64,000 nucleotides of DNA from a virus, in IMG/VR virus record IMGVR_UViG_3300033233_000001, positions 1-64,000 of that record; one strand, 5' to 3'. The notes beneath the pieces are model-generated. The model was given only the letters and a program-made list of their open reading frames with translations, was not told where the DNA came from and made no database searches. Below, piece after piece: positions 1 through 9,491 of the stretch. A program made the position numbers and the translations under genes. The stretch's first letter is position 1; every line of letters starts with the position of its first letter.

Positions 1-18
1 CTCTTTCCCTACAGACGG

Positions 19-3000
19 ATGCTGCCGACGGCTATTTCCACTCAGGCGGTATTCGATCTCAGTGCCTCGGACGGCGAAACGGACCCAAAAGGAGTGGGCG
101 TCCGTCGGACCGAATTTGGGGTCGCACTCGAAAATGAGCACGACGGACGCCCACTCATTTCCGTAGAAACCTCACATGTTTCGGACGAGCGGCCGGCGTC
201 TAGTGGCACAACGCAGAGAGAAAGCTCACTGATTTCGGACGACTGGATGATTTCGTCGGCGCTCGGCCCGGCGTCGGTAGCTGTCGGCGATGTCCCGGAC
301 ATGTCTGGGCTACTGGACATGTCTGGGCTACTGGATCGGGTTGACCTTGAGGTCGGTCTTGGGCGAGCGAAACAGATCGCCAGCGACGGATATCGCTCGC
401 TCGCAGGACGATCCGGATGGAAACCGCTCGACGTCGTCGTCGCTGAGGTCGAAGCCGAACTGGCGGCAGCCAAGACCGAGGACGACATCATCGAGGGGAT
501 GAGCGGAGAAGGGGCTCGTCTTGCCGCGCTCCGGCAGCGGGCCGCTCTTCCGATCCCGACCCGAGACCCCCAGGACTGGGCCACGACCGCACGCCTCGTT
601 GCGGAGGAAACACGGCAACTCGTTGAACGCTACCGAAACGAGCGCGGAAAGCTCGCTCTGCTCTGTCCAAGCCCATCGGTCGGAAAAACATTCGCGATGG
701 TTGCAGCCGCCTGCGACGAACAGAGGTCCGGTCGACGCGTGGGCTACGCGGTTTTGTCCAGAGCGATGCTCGCCGAAACCGAGGCGCGTATCCGCGCCGC
801 AAACACCAAAGTCCATCTCTACGTGATCGAGGGTCGACATGAGGGGAATTGCTCAGAATTTGAGTCGGTCCAGATCGCGGAGAAGCTCGGCTATTTTCCC
901 GGGACCAACGTCTGCCCAGAGTGTCCCAAGGTGCCGCCCAGGCCGTTTATCTTGAACGGCCGAAAGAACATGGCTCCCGTCTATGCGAAGCTAGACGCTG
1001 GCGGACTCTGCGAATACTACGCGTCTAGGGTGCGTGCCATTAGAGATGTCGGGAAAGCCGCTGCCACCCCCGCCATCCATCAATACCCGATCATCCTGAG
1101 CACCCATGCCGGGCTCATGATCGGCACCTCGCTCTTCAACCACTTCGGCAAAATGGTTCCGATGTGGGAACGAAATAATCAAGAGTTTTGGGAGTTTGAC
1201 ACGATCTTCGTCGACGAAGATCCGTCGAGCGCGGTCGAGACGGTCTCGACGGTCGACGAGCGGCAACTCACCTATGCGCCCATCGACGACGAGACAGGTC
1301 TGCCGACGTCAGACGCGTACACAGAGGCGACGAAGCTCTTCAAATTGGCCTTTAGGATCGCGGCTTCGGAGCGTGCCGCCGCACGAGCGGACGGCTTTCT
1401 TGACCAGGCAACCGATGCGCCGAGCCAGATCCACAAGCGCAAGCACGGAAGCGACTATGCCGGAGAAGACCTGCTGACCCTGCTAGAGCGCGCAGCGTTG
1501 ACGATGGGTTCGGTGGGGATCGAGACGATACTCGCCGCAGTCGGGTCCTACGTACAGCCAAGCCCAAAGACAACGAAGTCCGGCGAAGACGATGACGTGG
1601 AAGTCGTCGACGTTGCTCCTTGCCCACAGGGAGATCTGTTTTCGTCTGAAACGGCCGAACAGCCTAGGCAGAAGGCCACCAAGAAGAAAAAGACGGCCAA
1701 GAGGTCCAACAGCGGAGGAGAGTTCCTCAAGCGCCGCCTGACGCTAGAAACAGCAGCGAAGCTCTTTCCGCACAGGCACCTCCAGGCGATCTGTGCCCGA
1801 CTCCACGACGAGTATTGGGATCGACGTCAAGCGCACGCGGCCAAGCGGGCCGACATCGACCTGGCCTACCGCGTCTACCTCAGACTGGACACCGAGGAAG
1901 ACCCGAAAACAGGAGCCGAGGTCACCCATGGGTCTATTTCCGTACGGAGTTCCGTTACGTTCGGCGCCAAGAACGCCAACGTCGTCTGTGGCGACGCCTA
2001 CGGCGGCGTTGCGGACTACGAACGAATCTTTCAGAGATTTCTCCGCGACGGCAACGTCGACGTCATCAATCACCGGGCCAAGTGGCCGAAAACCTCGACT
2101 CTCATCCGAATCGCCGCGCGCTCTAGGGCATCCGATCTGTCGGTTCGCGGCGATTTCATCGGGCACTGCAACTGGCACATCCGCAGCATACTGGGACTCG
2201 AACCAGGTCGAAAAGTTCTTTTTTACGTCCACTTGGGGCTCAAGCCGTGGCTCGAAGAGTGGCTGGATCGCGAACCGCTCGCGGCTGCGCTCGACGGCTA
2301 CGCCATCGATCACTGGGGATCAGGGCGCGGCAAGGACATCTACCGCGACTTCGACTCCTTTATCGCGGTCAGCGAGTACATCCCGAACATCGGCGGGATG
2401 ATTCACGAGGCCAACGCACGGGTCGCTCCACTGACAATTTACGCTCCCAATCTGGAGCGCCATGTGACTCTAAGACCAAGAGTCAGAATCGCGCATGAAG
2501 GCTCCGGAAAGTCGTTCACGAACACGATCCAGGAAGGACCGTTGGGCTCGATCTTTCAGCGCACCGCGATTGACGAGCTAGCGCAGGCGGTACACCGCAT
2601 CCGGCCGGCGATGACGGGCACACGACCGAAGCGATGCTGGATCCTAGGCTTCCACGTACCGCTCTCAGACGAGCTTCTAGCCGCGACAAACGCGAGCGTA
2701 GTTCGCGAGCAGAACCGGGAGCACATCGCGACGGAGATGGGCATCGACCGCGACCGCGCTGCACGATTCCAAGCGGATCTTGGAGTCCTGGGGTTCGTGT
2801 CGCGCTACGAAGCGGCAGCGGCGATGGGCGAAGTCTACCGAACGCTCGGGTGTTGGAGCCCGATCTTCGCCCACGCACTTCTTGCTGTGCCAGAGTGCGG
2901 CGGCCTGAGCCGTGTCCTTGTCGAGGCGACCGAGGATCGAATCCTCGATGAGGAGGGCGAACCCCTAGAGAGATACTCTCAGGGGTTCGCCCCGTTCATC

Positions 3001-3267
3001 GACCTGGAACGGCGTCCGTTCGTGGATCGTGTTCTCGCGCCACCATCGGGCTGGTCCGCGATTGCGGACAGAGTCCGTCAGCACTCGCTGTATCGGGATG
3101 CGGTCGAACTCTTCCGGGAGTCGCTGCCGGATCCTGTCGATTCGGGCCGTGTCGTTCGTGACTGGATGCCGCGCGGCAGTCACGGGGTCACGTGCATCGG
3201 GAATCCCCTGCGCATGGAGCGCGTGATCGACTACTACGCGCCCGGCGCTACGCCGCCGCCGTTCTGA
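19..3267 (+). CDS. XPD/DinG-like superfamily 2 helicase or ATPase
   Basis: A 1082-residue protein that looks like an ATP-driven DNA helicase. A P-loop-like segment (PSPSVGKT) lies near residues 217-224 and a Walker-B/DExx-like VDEDP near 398-402. Between them sit four cysteines (about C278, C299, C302, C331), then a hydrophobic strand with STHAGLM. This order (P-loop, four-Cys insertion, DExx box) matches XPD/DinG helicases, whose cysteines bind an iron-sulfur cluster. The frame is open to the left edge, so the true start could lie upstream of the window; the first 130 residues are low complexity. Assignment to this fold is inferred from motif order, not from overall similarity. Confidence 0.6.
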   Translation: MLPTAISTQAVFDLSASDGETDPKGVGVRRTEFGVALENEHDGRPLISVETSHVSDERPASSGTTQRESSLISDDWMISSALGPASVAVGDVPDMSGLLDMSGLLDRVDLEVGLGRAKQIASDGYRSLAGRSGWKPLDVVVAEVEAELAAAKTEDDIIEGMSGEGARLAALRQRAALPIPTRDPQDWATTARLVAEETRQLVERYRNERGKLALLCPSPSVGKTFAMVAAACDEQRSGRRVGYAVLSRAMLAETEARIRAANTKVHLYVIEGRHEGNCSEFESVQIAEKLGYFPGTNVCPECPKVPPRPFILNGRKNMAPVYAKLDAGGLCEYYASRVRAIRDVGKAAATPAIHQYPIILSTHAGLMIGTSLFNHFGKMVPMWERNNQEFWEFDTIFVDEDPSSAVETVSTVDERQLTYAPIDDETGLPTSDAYTEATKLFKLAFRIAASERAAARADGFLDQATDAPSQIHKRKHGSDYAGEDLLTLLERAALTMGSVGIETILAAVGSYVQPSPKTTKSGEDDDVEVVDVAPCPQGDLFSSETAEQPRQKATKKKKTAKRSNSGGEFLKRRLTLETAAKLFPHRHLQAICARLHDEYWDRRQAHAAKRADIDLAYRVYLRLDTEEDPKTGAEVTHGSISVRSSVTFGAKNANVVCGDAYGGVADYERIFQRFLRDGNVDVINHRAKWPKTSTLIRIAARSRASDLSVRGDFIGHCNWHIRSILGLEPGRKVLFYVHLGLKPWLEEWLDREPLAAALDGYAIDHWGSGRGKDIYRDFDSFIAVSEYIPNIGGMIHEANARVAPLTIYAPNLERHVTLRPRVRIAHEGSGKSFTNTIQEGPLGSIFQRTAIDELAQAVHRIRPAMTGTRPKRCWILGFHVPLSDELLAATNASVVREQNREHIATEMGIDRDRAARFQADLGVLGFVSRYEAAAAMGEVYRTLGCWSPIFAHALLAVPECGGLSRVLVEATEDRILDEEGEPLERYSQGFAPFIDLERRPFVDRVLAPPSGWSAIADRVRQHSLYRDAVELFRESLPDPVDSGRVVRDWMPRGSHGVTCIGNPLRMERVIDYYAPGATPPPF
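298..333 (+). repeat. Tandem 18-bp direct repeat inside the helicase gene
   Basis: Two exact copies of an 18-base unit (gacatgtctgggctactg) lie head to tail and encode DMSGLL twice. The copies are in frame and fall in the low-complexity N-terminal region, consistent with recent slippage. Confidence 0.9.
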
Positions 3268-3279
3268 ATCGAGGTCCCG

Positions 3280-4038
3280 ATGCTTCCGAATCGTTCGTCG
3301 AATCGTTCGTCGCGCTTCCAGCGCAAACCAGCCGCCGAGCCGCCGCCTAAGGCCGTCTCGACCCTCGCGGTACCGGATGCCCTCCTCGAATGGGGACGCG
3401 ATCCGTCTCGCGTTGTCGGCTGGTCTCGCGATTGGGCCCAGGAGGTCGCGGAGCTTGCCGCCGCGTCCGCGGTCGCTCCACTGACCGAAAGTGCCACCCA
3501 GCGCTTCCTGGCTCGACTGGAAGCCCTTGTCGCGGAGGCCGTCGCCGCCGGCCGCTCGGACCTGCTCGTCGGGCTCGACATCCAGACCGCTGAATGGCTG
3601 GGACTCAAGTACAGCGCGACTGTAAACGGTCGGTCGGTCGAGTTCGGCAAGGGCGGCGACTTCGAGTGGTCAGAGGTCCGCGTGCTGACGGTCGCGTACC
3701 AGGACGCGGTCGAGGCGAAGCGACTTCAGGTGGAGAGCGACGTCCAGACCGAGGACGCATCGGTCGAGTCCGAGGAGCCGGACCCGGAGAAGCTCGGGCC
3801 GTCCGCGCTCAATGCGATGGACCTCGTGCGTGGCGTGTTCCCGTCGGCGAAGGTCGCGGCTGCGCATCCGACGCAGCCGCTCGCGTGTTGTGCTTGCGGT
3901 GACACGTCGGGGTCGGCTAGAGTCGAGGCGGATCTAGGGTCCCTGTACTGCTGGACGTGCTGGTCGCAGAAGACCGGGGCGTACGTGTTGAGCGCGCCGC
4001 TCAAGGGGCGCGTGCCCTCGAATCGAGGTCGATCGTGA
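3280..4038 (+). CDS. Hypothetical protein with C-terminal zinc-ribbon-like cysteines
   Basis: A 252-residue protein with no recognised family. The N-terminus is basic and begins with a duplicated SSNRSSNR-type segment (12-base tandem repeat at about 3288-3311). The middle is helical and acidic. Near the C-terminus CCACG and CWTCW, about 20 residues apart, form a CxxC pair likely to bind zinc. It follows the helicase after 12 bases and its stop overlaps the next GTG start, so it is probably co-transcribed with both. Confidence 0.7.
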   Translation: MLPNRSSNRSSRFQRKPAAEPPPKAVSTLAVPDALLEWGRDPSRVVGWSRDWAQEVAELAAASAVAPLTESATQRFLARLEALVAEAVAAGRSDLLVGLDIQTAEWLGLKYSATVNGRSVEFGKGGDFEWSEVRVLTVAYQDAVEAKRLQVESDVQTEDASVESEEPDPEKLGPSALNAMDLVRGVFPSAKVAAAHPTQPLACCACGDTSGSARVEADLGSLYCWTCWSQKTGAYVLSAPLKGRVPSNRGRS

Positions 4039-4736
4039 AGCCAGTTGTCGCCGCAGAGATGAGTCGGGTTTACCCGCGTATACGGGACAGTCTGATCCGC
4101 GCGTCGCAGGGGACGGCGGGAAACGCGCCGATCGACTTGGGTTCGACTGCGAACACGCTCGAAAACGGGACAATCGTTCGTGTGTCCGACTACGACGCGT
4201 TTCGGCCTGGTCAGCAGATCTACTTCTACTTGACGGTCTACAACGGCGCGACTCCGGTGAACCCGCAAGATCCGTACATCTCGCGCGTACGCCTGAAGCC
4301 GTGGTGGCTCCGCACCAGCGACGACTTCCGGGCTCCCGGTGGTCCGGTTCCGCCGCTCGGGGCTCCGACGTGGACCAGCAACGACCAGCTTCAGTTCGGC
4401 GGCGGTACGGACGTGAACAACCGCGCGTGCTGGTTCCCGCACCCGAAGATGATCGACGTCAGCGAGTGGCAGTCGGTGAACCCGCCGCCGGCCGCGCCGG
4501 CCCGGCATTCGGACTCGATCATCGTCGACGAGGTCTTCGCGCTCGACCTCCAGCCCCCGACCGACGCGGGGTACCAGGCGACCTTGCTTGCCGGACAGAC
4601 CCTTCTCGGCCGCAGCACGGTCTTCCAGCTGCTTTCGCACGGCTGGGCGCTAGGGTTCACGCACCAATTCGACGTGGTCGGGCAGCCGGGGCCGCATCTA
4701 CTGATCGACCTGACCTGGCAGACCGGGACCCTCTAA
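4035..4736 (+). CDS. Putative virion protein of unknown function
   Basis: A 233-residue protein rich in Pro, Gly and Trp with alternating beta-type segments, no signal peptide and no membrane segment. The GTG start overlaps the previous stop (GTGA), the junction used by most genes here. An ATG at 4060 is an alternative. Its position directly before the tailspike genes suggests a structural or tail role. No family is recognised. Confidence 0.6.
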   Translation: MKPVVAAEMSRVYPRIRDSLIRASQGTAGNAPIDLGSTANTLENGTIVRVSDYDAFRPGQQIYFYLTVYNGATPVNPQDPYISRVRLKPWWLRTSDDFRAPGGPVPPLGAPTWTSNDQLQFGGGTDVNNRACWFPHPKMIDVSEWQSVNPPPAAPARHSDSIIVDEVFALDLQPPTDAGYQATLLAGQTLLGRSTVFQLLSHGWALGFTHQFDVVGQPGPHLLIDLTWQTGTL

Positions 4737-4889
4737 GGTCGGGCTTGCGTCGAGATCCTCTCGCGTGCGAGACTGCGTCCGGGCGTCTCGGGCGCGGTTG
4801 AATATGCCGATGTCCTGCGCCAGCACTAACCGTGAGCCCGCTCTGCTCGGTCGTCGACCGAAGCGGCTGCGTGCGTCGAGGGCTAGGTA

Positions 4890-6371
4890 GTGCCGGCTCG
4901 CCCCGAAGTACACTTTCCTCTGACGAGCGCGACGGGCACGGCGCCGTTGCCTGGTGGCGACCATTTCGCGCCGCGCTACTTGATCGGGAACATTCCTGCG
5001 GGCGATCCGGCTGTCGCTCAGGCGGGCGCATTCCGGTACATTCCAGATCCTGGTGACGGCACTGGTGTCCAGACGGCATTGGCCGAAGCGGCTGTGACCC
5101 TCGGCGATCTCTGGATTCGACCTGGCAGTTGGACATGGACTGTCGGCCCCCTCTCCATTCCGGCTGGTGTTCGTGTCTACTGTGCTGGCAAGGGAGCGAC
5201 GACGTTCAACGCTCCGGCGGCTGGCGACCAGGGGATGTTCATTCTCGGCTCGCAGTCGGAACTGCACGATTGTACCGTGCTCGTCCCCGTCGGCGCCGAT
5301 GCGGGGATCTCGCTTGCGCCGGTGATCGTCCGCGGTCGCGACACTCTGCTTCGGCGCATTGGCGTCCAGATCGCACCGTCCGCGACCAACGTGCTGCGCT
5401 CGTGCGTGAGGTACGAGTCCGCTGGCGATCCGACCGGCACCGAGGCTGGGTATATCGAGGACATCCAGCTTGTGTCGCAGACGCAGCGCAACACGCTTGC
5501 AGACCCGATTACTTTGCTGCACACGGCGACCACGGCCTCACCTGCCAGCGTTGAGGTGTACGGCGGCGGCGTGCGGTGCGAGGGCGGTGACATCTCGATT
5601 CGGGCAGCGGCAGATGTCGGGGTCGTCGATCTGAACCAGTGCGTGCTCAACAGCTGGAAGCTGCGCGGCGCGCTTTGTTCGGGGGCCGCGTCTACGGCTC
5701 CCACTCTGCGTCTCGATGACGTCGACATGCAGTCCGACCCGGCGCCGAACGCGGCTGCGATCGGGATCGACATCGTCAGCGACAGCGACAACACGGACCT
5801 GCGTCGGATTCGCCTGGTCGCACTCGGTACGTGTGCGACGGGCGTGCGGTTCGCTGCGTCGACCGGCGGGCTCGTGGCTCGTCCGGTCCTCGACAACGTT
5901 GCGGTGTCGGGGGTATGGACGACCGCCTATATTTCCTTCGTCGCGTCCCCAACCAGGCGCATCGACGTCGTGAACTGCCGCGTGATGATGTCAGCGACTG
6001 GCGTTGCATCGATTGGAATCGACCTTGGGGTCAACTATCGAGTGGCGCGCGTCCTCAACAACGACGTGTTCATGTCGACAGGCGGCGCCGGCTCAATCGG
6101 CATCCGCACGCAAGCGAACGCGGAACGTACGACCATCGAGGCAAATCATGTGTCGGGTTTGACGGGAACAACGGCGATCCAAGCTGGCGCAGCCACTACG
6201 ATCGTAAGCGGCAACGAGATCGCTACAGCAGGAACCGGCGTAGGCATCGATCTGACGAACTGCAACAACGGCATGGTCATTGGCAACGTCATCGACACCG
6301 GCGGAACGCCACTGAACGGGATCATCAACGCTCCGGTCACGTGCGAAGTCGCGCACAACGTGGTCATCTGA
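4890..6371 (+). CDS. Tailspike-like protein, right-handed parallel beta-helix
   Basis: A 493-residue protein. After an N-terminal segment containing a FRYIPDPGDGTGVQTAL-type stretch, the rest is short repeating strands with turns such as IEANHVSGL, ISGN and VIGNVID. That pattern is typical of pectate-lyase-like parallel beta-helices in phage tailspikes that bind or cut surface polysaccharide. No catalytic residues can be assigned by eye. The start is a GTG about 150 bases after the previous gene. Four more tail-type genes follow on the same strand. Confidence 0.7.
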   Translation: MPARPEVHFPLTSATGTAPLPGGDHFAPRYLIGNIPAGDPAVAQAGAFRYIPDPGDGTGVQTALAEAAVTLGDLWIRPGSWTWTVGPLSIPAGVRVYCAGKGATTFNAPAAGDQGMFILGSQSELHDCTVLVPVGADAGISLAPVIVRGRDTLLRRIGVQIAPSATNVLRSCVRYESAGDPTGTEAGYIEDIQLVSQTQRNTLADPITLLHTATTASPASVEVYGGGVRCEGGDISIRAAADVGVVDLNQCVLNSWKLRGALCSGAASTAPTLRLDDVDMQSDPAPNAAAIGIDIVSDSDNTDLRRIRLVALGTCATGVRFAASTGGLVARPVLDNVAVSGVWTTAYISFVASPTRRIDVVNCRVMMSATGVASIGIDLGVNYRVARVLNNDVFMSTGGAGSIGIRTQANAERTTIEANHVSGLTGTTAIQAGAATTIVSGNEIATAGTGVGIDLTNCNNGMVIGNVIDTGGTPLNGIINAPVTCEVAHNVVI

Positions 6372-6374
6372 ATC

Positions 6375-7697
6375 ATGGCGAATCGAAGCCCAATCTACAC
6401 GGTGGATTTTGCAGTTGCGCCTGACTCGCCGCAGGCGCTTGAGGGTCACCAGTTCTGGGGTCGATTTCCGTACGACGCTGGAGCCGTGAACACGGGCTCG
6501 TCGACCGGCGCGCGTCAGCTACCGAACGAAAAGGGAAATGCGCTGGCGAACCCGACGTTCGCGAGGCTTCAGGTCGGCGACTACGCTTGTACGAGCGACG
6601 CGACGCTGACAAACATCGGCTTCTATCAGTGCCGATCTGTCGGGACGGCTGGTGGTGCCGACGCTGTGTGGTGGCGTCTGGACGGTGTTAGGGAACAGTT
6701 TTTTGCTACGTCTACTTCGACGACCTTCACCGTCCCGGCGAACATCACGCAGGTGGATGTTTACCTTAGGCCAGGATCTGGCGGTGGCTCATCCGGCGCC
6801 GGTGGCGGCGCTGGCTTCGGGGGTGCGCCTGGCGGTGGCGGAGGCGGCGGCAAGGGCGGCGGTGCCGGTGGCGCGTGTTCGTTGCAAGGTCCATTTGGGA
6901 TCTCCACTACACCCGGAGAAGTGCTGACTCTAACGGTGGGAGCGGCTGGTACGGCGGGGGCGGCCGTGGCGGCGGGTGCCAATGGTCTTGCTGGCGGCGC
7001 TGGTGGCAACTCGGAGATCTTGCGCGGCGCAACGCGGTTGGTGCGGGCGGCTGAAGGTTCCAACATCGGTGGTGGTGCAGGTGCAGGCGCGGCGCTCGCC
7101 GGCACTGCGGGCACTGCGGGCGCAGTTGGTGTCGGCGGTACGACTGGCGCGGCCGGCGGCGTGGCCTGGCCTGGTGGTCCACTCAGCGGCGCGTCGTCCG
7201 CCGCGGTTACGGCCGGCGCCAACGGTGGCAACGGTGGCGCGGTCGCGGGCGGCGCGGGAGTGGCTGGCACCTCGATCAGCGCGGGCTCGCCGTTGACCTG
7301 GGGTATCAGCACGACCACGACGAACTCAACCGGCGGCGCTGCCGGTGCGACCGGCGGCACGAACGGCGGCGGCGGTGGCGGGGGCGCCGGTGGCTGCACA
7401 GGCAATGGCGACGAACGCGCGCTCTTTGGCCTCGCAATCCCCGCGCAGTCAGGCGCCGGTTCCGGCAAGGGCGCTGACGGCGGCGCTGGCGGTGCGGGCG
7501 CGGGCGCCGGGACCGGCGTCACGGGCACCGGAGGCGGGACGGGCTCCACTGGTTCGGGCGGTCGTGGCGGCGGCGGCGGCGGTGGCGGCGGCGGCGGCGG
7601 GGCCGGCGCGACGGCTGGCGGCGCTGGCGGCGGCGGCGGCGCTGGCGGCGTAGGCGACACCGGGTTTATTGTCATCGTCTGGGTGGGGACGACATGA
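6375..7697 (+). CDS. Glycine-rich tail adhesin
   Basis: A 440-residue protein. The first 130 residues are ordinary; from about residue 133 to 430 it is dominated by Gly/Ala runs (GGGAG, GAGGA, GGGGGG). Long polyglycine-rich blocks interrupted by short loops are known from phage receptor-binding adhesins, where they form packed polyglycine II helices. The segment TTFTVPANITQVDVYL before the repeats matches the strand that often opens such glycine-rich domains. The stop overlaps the next ATG by 4 bases. The reverse strand shows a long proline-rich open frame that is only the shadow of this bias. Confidence 0.75.
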   Translation: MANRSPIYTVDFAVAPDSPQALEGHQFWGRFPYDAGAVNTGSSTGARQLPNEKGNALANPTFARLQVGDYACTSDATLTNIGFYQCRSVGTAGGADAVWWRLDGVREQFFATSTSTTFTVPANITQVDVYLRPGSGGGSSGAGGGAGFGGAPGGGGGGGKGGGAGGACSLQGPFGISTTPGEVLTLTVGAAGTAGAAVAAGANGLAGGAGGNSEILRGATRLVRAAEGSNIGGGAGAGAALAGTAGTAGAVGVGGTTGAAGGVAWPGGPLSGASSAAVTAGANGGNGGAVAGGAGVAGTSISAGSPLTWGISTTTTNSTGGAAGATGGTNGGGGGGGAGGCTGNGDERALFGLAIPAQSGAGSGKGADGGAGGAGAGAGTGVTGTGGGTGSTGSGGRGGGGGGGGGGGGAGATAGGAGGGGGAGGVGDTGFIVIVWVGTT

Positions 7698-8245
7698 GGT
7701 ACGCGCTGATCAAGGACGGGACCGTGGAGACCGTGGCGGAAGCCGCTTCGTCCGACGTGTTCGTGCCGCTGGCTGACGAGGACGGGCAGGTCCCGGAGCA
7801 CTACTACGACGAAGCCGTGTTGCTTGCCGAAGGGTTTCGGGTCGAGTGCGGGGATCGGTGGGACGGCAAGTCCTTCGGTCCGCCGGTGCTCACGATCTCC
7901 GTCGACGATGCGAAGCAGATGCAGTACGCGCGAATCGATCAGCGGACGCGCGGGCTCATCTCGATCGGCTTCGAGCACCGAGGGATGAGGTTCTCGCTGT
8001 CGACAGAAGCGCAGGCGAATCTTTCACGTCTGCATCAGTTCGCCGACACGCTTGTGAGTGTTCGCTATCCGACGATCGACAACAGCGCTGAGCTTGTGCT
8101 TGCCGATGCCGACGAGATTCGCGCGTTCGTGCTGGATGCGGTGAGCGTTGTCAGCGACGCACTCCGGTCTGGAGTGGAGCAGAAAGCGGCCGTTCGTGCG
8201 TACACGACCGCCGCTGAAGTGCTCGCGTTTGCCGATCTGAGATAG
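7694..8245 (+). CDS. DUF4376-like tail fibre-associated protein
   Basis: A 183-residue protein. The C-terminal half (YARIDQRTRGLISIGFEHRG, then a FSLST segment and a YPTIDNSAE segment) resembles DUF4376, found at the ends of phage tail-fibre operons. Its precise job, assembly factor or minor tail component, is unknown. It overlaps the adhesin gene by an ATGA junction, so the two are translationally coupled. Confidence 0.6.
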   Translation: MRYALIKDGTVETVAEAASSDVFVPLADEDGQVPEHYYDEAVLLAEGFRVECGDRWDGKSFGPPVLTISVDDAKQMQYARIDQRTRGLISIGFEHRGMRFSLSTEAQANLSRLHQFADTLVSVRYPTIDNSAELVLADADEIRAFVLDAVSVVSDALRSGVEQKAAVRAYTTAAEVLAFADLR

Positions 8246-8247
8246 GC

Positions 8248-9384
8248 ATGCCGCGCAGGTTCGGCAACCCGCATCAGCCGGTGACGTTCCCGGCCACGCC
8301 GCTGCTCGGCGGGCCGTTGCGGGCGGGCGCGACTCTCGTCATCGATCCCGCGGTCGACGGAACGCTTACTCGTGTTACGCAGAAGTCGGCGCGCCTTTGG
8401 ACTGACGATCATCTGATCACGCTCGCCGCTCCCGACGTCCGGGTTATCGAGGACTGGGGCGATGGTATCGGCGCGAGGCTGTTCCTGTCGTCGATCTACT
8501 CGGGCATCATGCGCGGGAGCGAGGGCGGCTCTGGCTGGGTAGGCGCGCCGTTGACGGTCGTGCCGGGGCAGGCTCCGAACGCGTCGCGTTCTGGATATAC
8601 GCAGGCAAGCGGTCAGGCGCGACGAGCCCTGGAGATCGCGACCGGGCGAACATGCGCTACCGTCTACTACCGTCAGGACGGTGCAAGTCCGAGTGCGAAC
8701 TGCTCGCTTTTGCTCGTGGACGCGGCTACTCACGCTGAGCTAGCGCGAGTGGACATGGTGGCCGACGCGTACTGGCGACGTGCGTTCGTCCAGGCGCTGG
8801 CGACAGCACAGCCAGCAGTCGCGTTGGAGACAGACCGTTCTGTGCAGTGGGCGCTGCCTTGGGCAACGTATCGGTCGGATCAGCTTGTTGGCTGGCCCGG
8901 GCCCTGGGCGCCGCAGTCGAGTAGCGTTCAGTATCTCACGTGTTATCCGGATATGTGGCTCCATCCTGCAATTCCTGAGGCGATACGGCATGGTCCGTTT
9001 GGCTTCTGGGTCAGCTTTGACTGGACCGGACCGCTTCACGACGACACCGACTTCGTCTCGATGGGGATCTTGAATACGATGGTCAGTCGGTGGTCCAACG
9101 GCGTGAATCCGTCGTTCTTCGGCATCAGAGCTAACTCTGCGTCGGTATACAAGGTGCGGATCGACGGGTGGCAGCCTGTTCGCCACGAGCCGTGTTGGAT
9201 TGAGGCGTATCCGGACGCGGGAACCCTATCTGTCAACAGCCCAAGTCAGGGCGTGTTGTCGGCGACTGGGACGCCATGGCTGTGGCCGACCGGTCAGTGG
9301 CAACTCGGAGCACGACTCAACGACTCCGTGGGGGTCGGAGCCCACGGTGCCGACGCACGCTTTGGGCCGATCTACACGTGGTGA
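8248..9384 (+). CDS. Putative tail or surface-binding protein
   Basis: A 378-residue protein rich in Trp, Gly and Ser, with jelly-roll-like segments such as GPFGFWVSFDWTGP and TGQWQLGARLN, typical of carbohydrate-binding or virion surface proteins. No signal peptide and no family recognised. It is the last gene of the tail cassette: a hairpin with a T-run follows within 25 bases and a new promoter begins after that. Confidence 0.55.
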   Translation: MPRRFGNPHQPVTFPATPLLGGPLRAGATLVIDPAVDGTLTRVTQKSARLWTDDHLITLAAPDVRVIEDWGDGIGARLFLSSIYSGIMRGSEGGSGWVGAPLTVVPGQAPNASRSGYTQASGQARRALEIATGRTCATVYYRQDGASPSANCSLLLVDAATHAELARVDMVADAYWRRAFVQALATAQPAVALETDRSVQWALPWATYRSDQLVGWPGPWAPQSSSVQYLTCYPDMWLHPAIPEAIRHGPFGFWVSFDWTGPLHDDTDFVSMGILNTMVSRWSNGVNPSFFGIRANSASVYKVRIDGWQPVRHEPCWIEAYPDAGTLSVNSPSQGVLSATGTPWLWPTGQWQLGARLNDSVGVGAHGADARFGPIYTW

Positions 9385-9404
9385 ACGGCACGGTCTTCGC
9401 GGTA

Positions 9405-9443
9405 GCAAGCTACGGGCCACGGGGAGCTTGCGACACACTTTTT
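9405..9443 (+). terminator. Candidate rho-independent terminator after the tail cassette
   Basis: A perfect 7-bp stem (GCAAGCT at 9405-9411 with AGCTTGC at 9425-9431) closes a 13-base loop and is followed within 8 bases by a run of five T. It sits 20 bases after the stop of the last tail gene. The stem is short, so strength is uncertain. Confidence 0.5.
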
Positions 9444-9454
9444 GTGGTCGGCAC

Positions 9455-9483
9455 TTGCGCTGAACGCGCGGCTCGTCTAAGAC
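9455..9483 (+). promoter_or_regulatory. Candidate sigma70-type promoter for the secreted hydrolase-like gene
   Basis: TTGCGC (9455-9460), a 17-base spacer, then TAAGAC (9478-9483), ending 8 bases before the ATG at 9492. The same -35 sequence recurs at another candidate promoter near 60.9 kb. Confidence 0.4.
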
Positions 9484-9491
9484 GGGCGGCT

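Noticed and set aside
6761-7978. Long proline-rich open frame on the minus strand
   Set aside because: It is the reverse complement of the glycine-rich adhesin gene; Gly codons read as Pro on the other strand. No ribosome site or family match.
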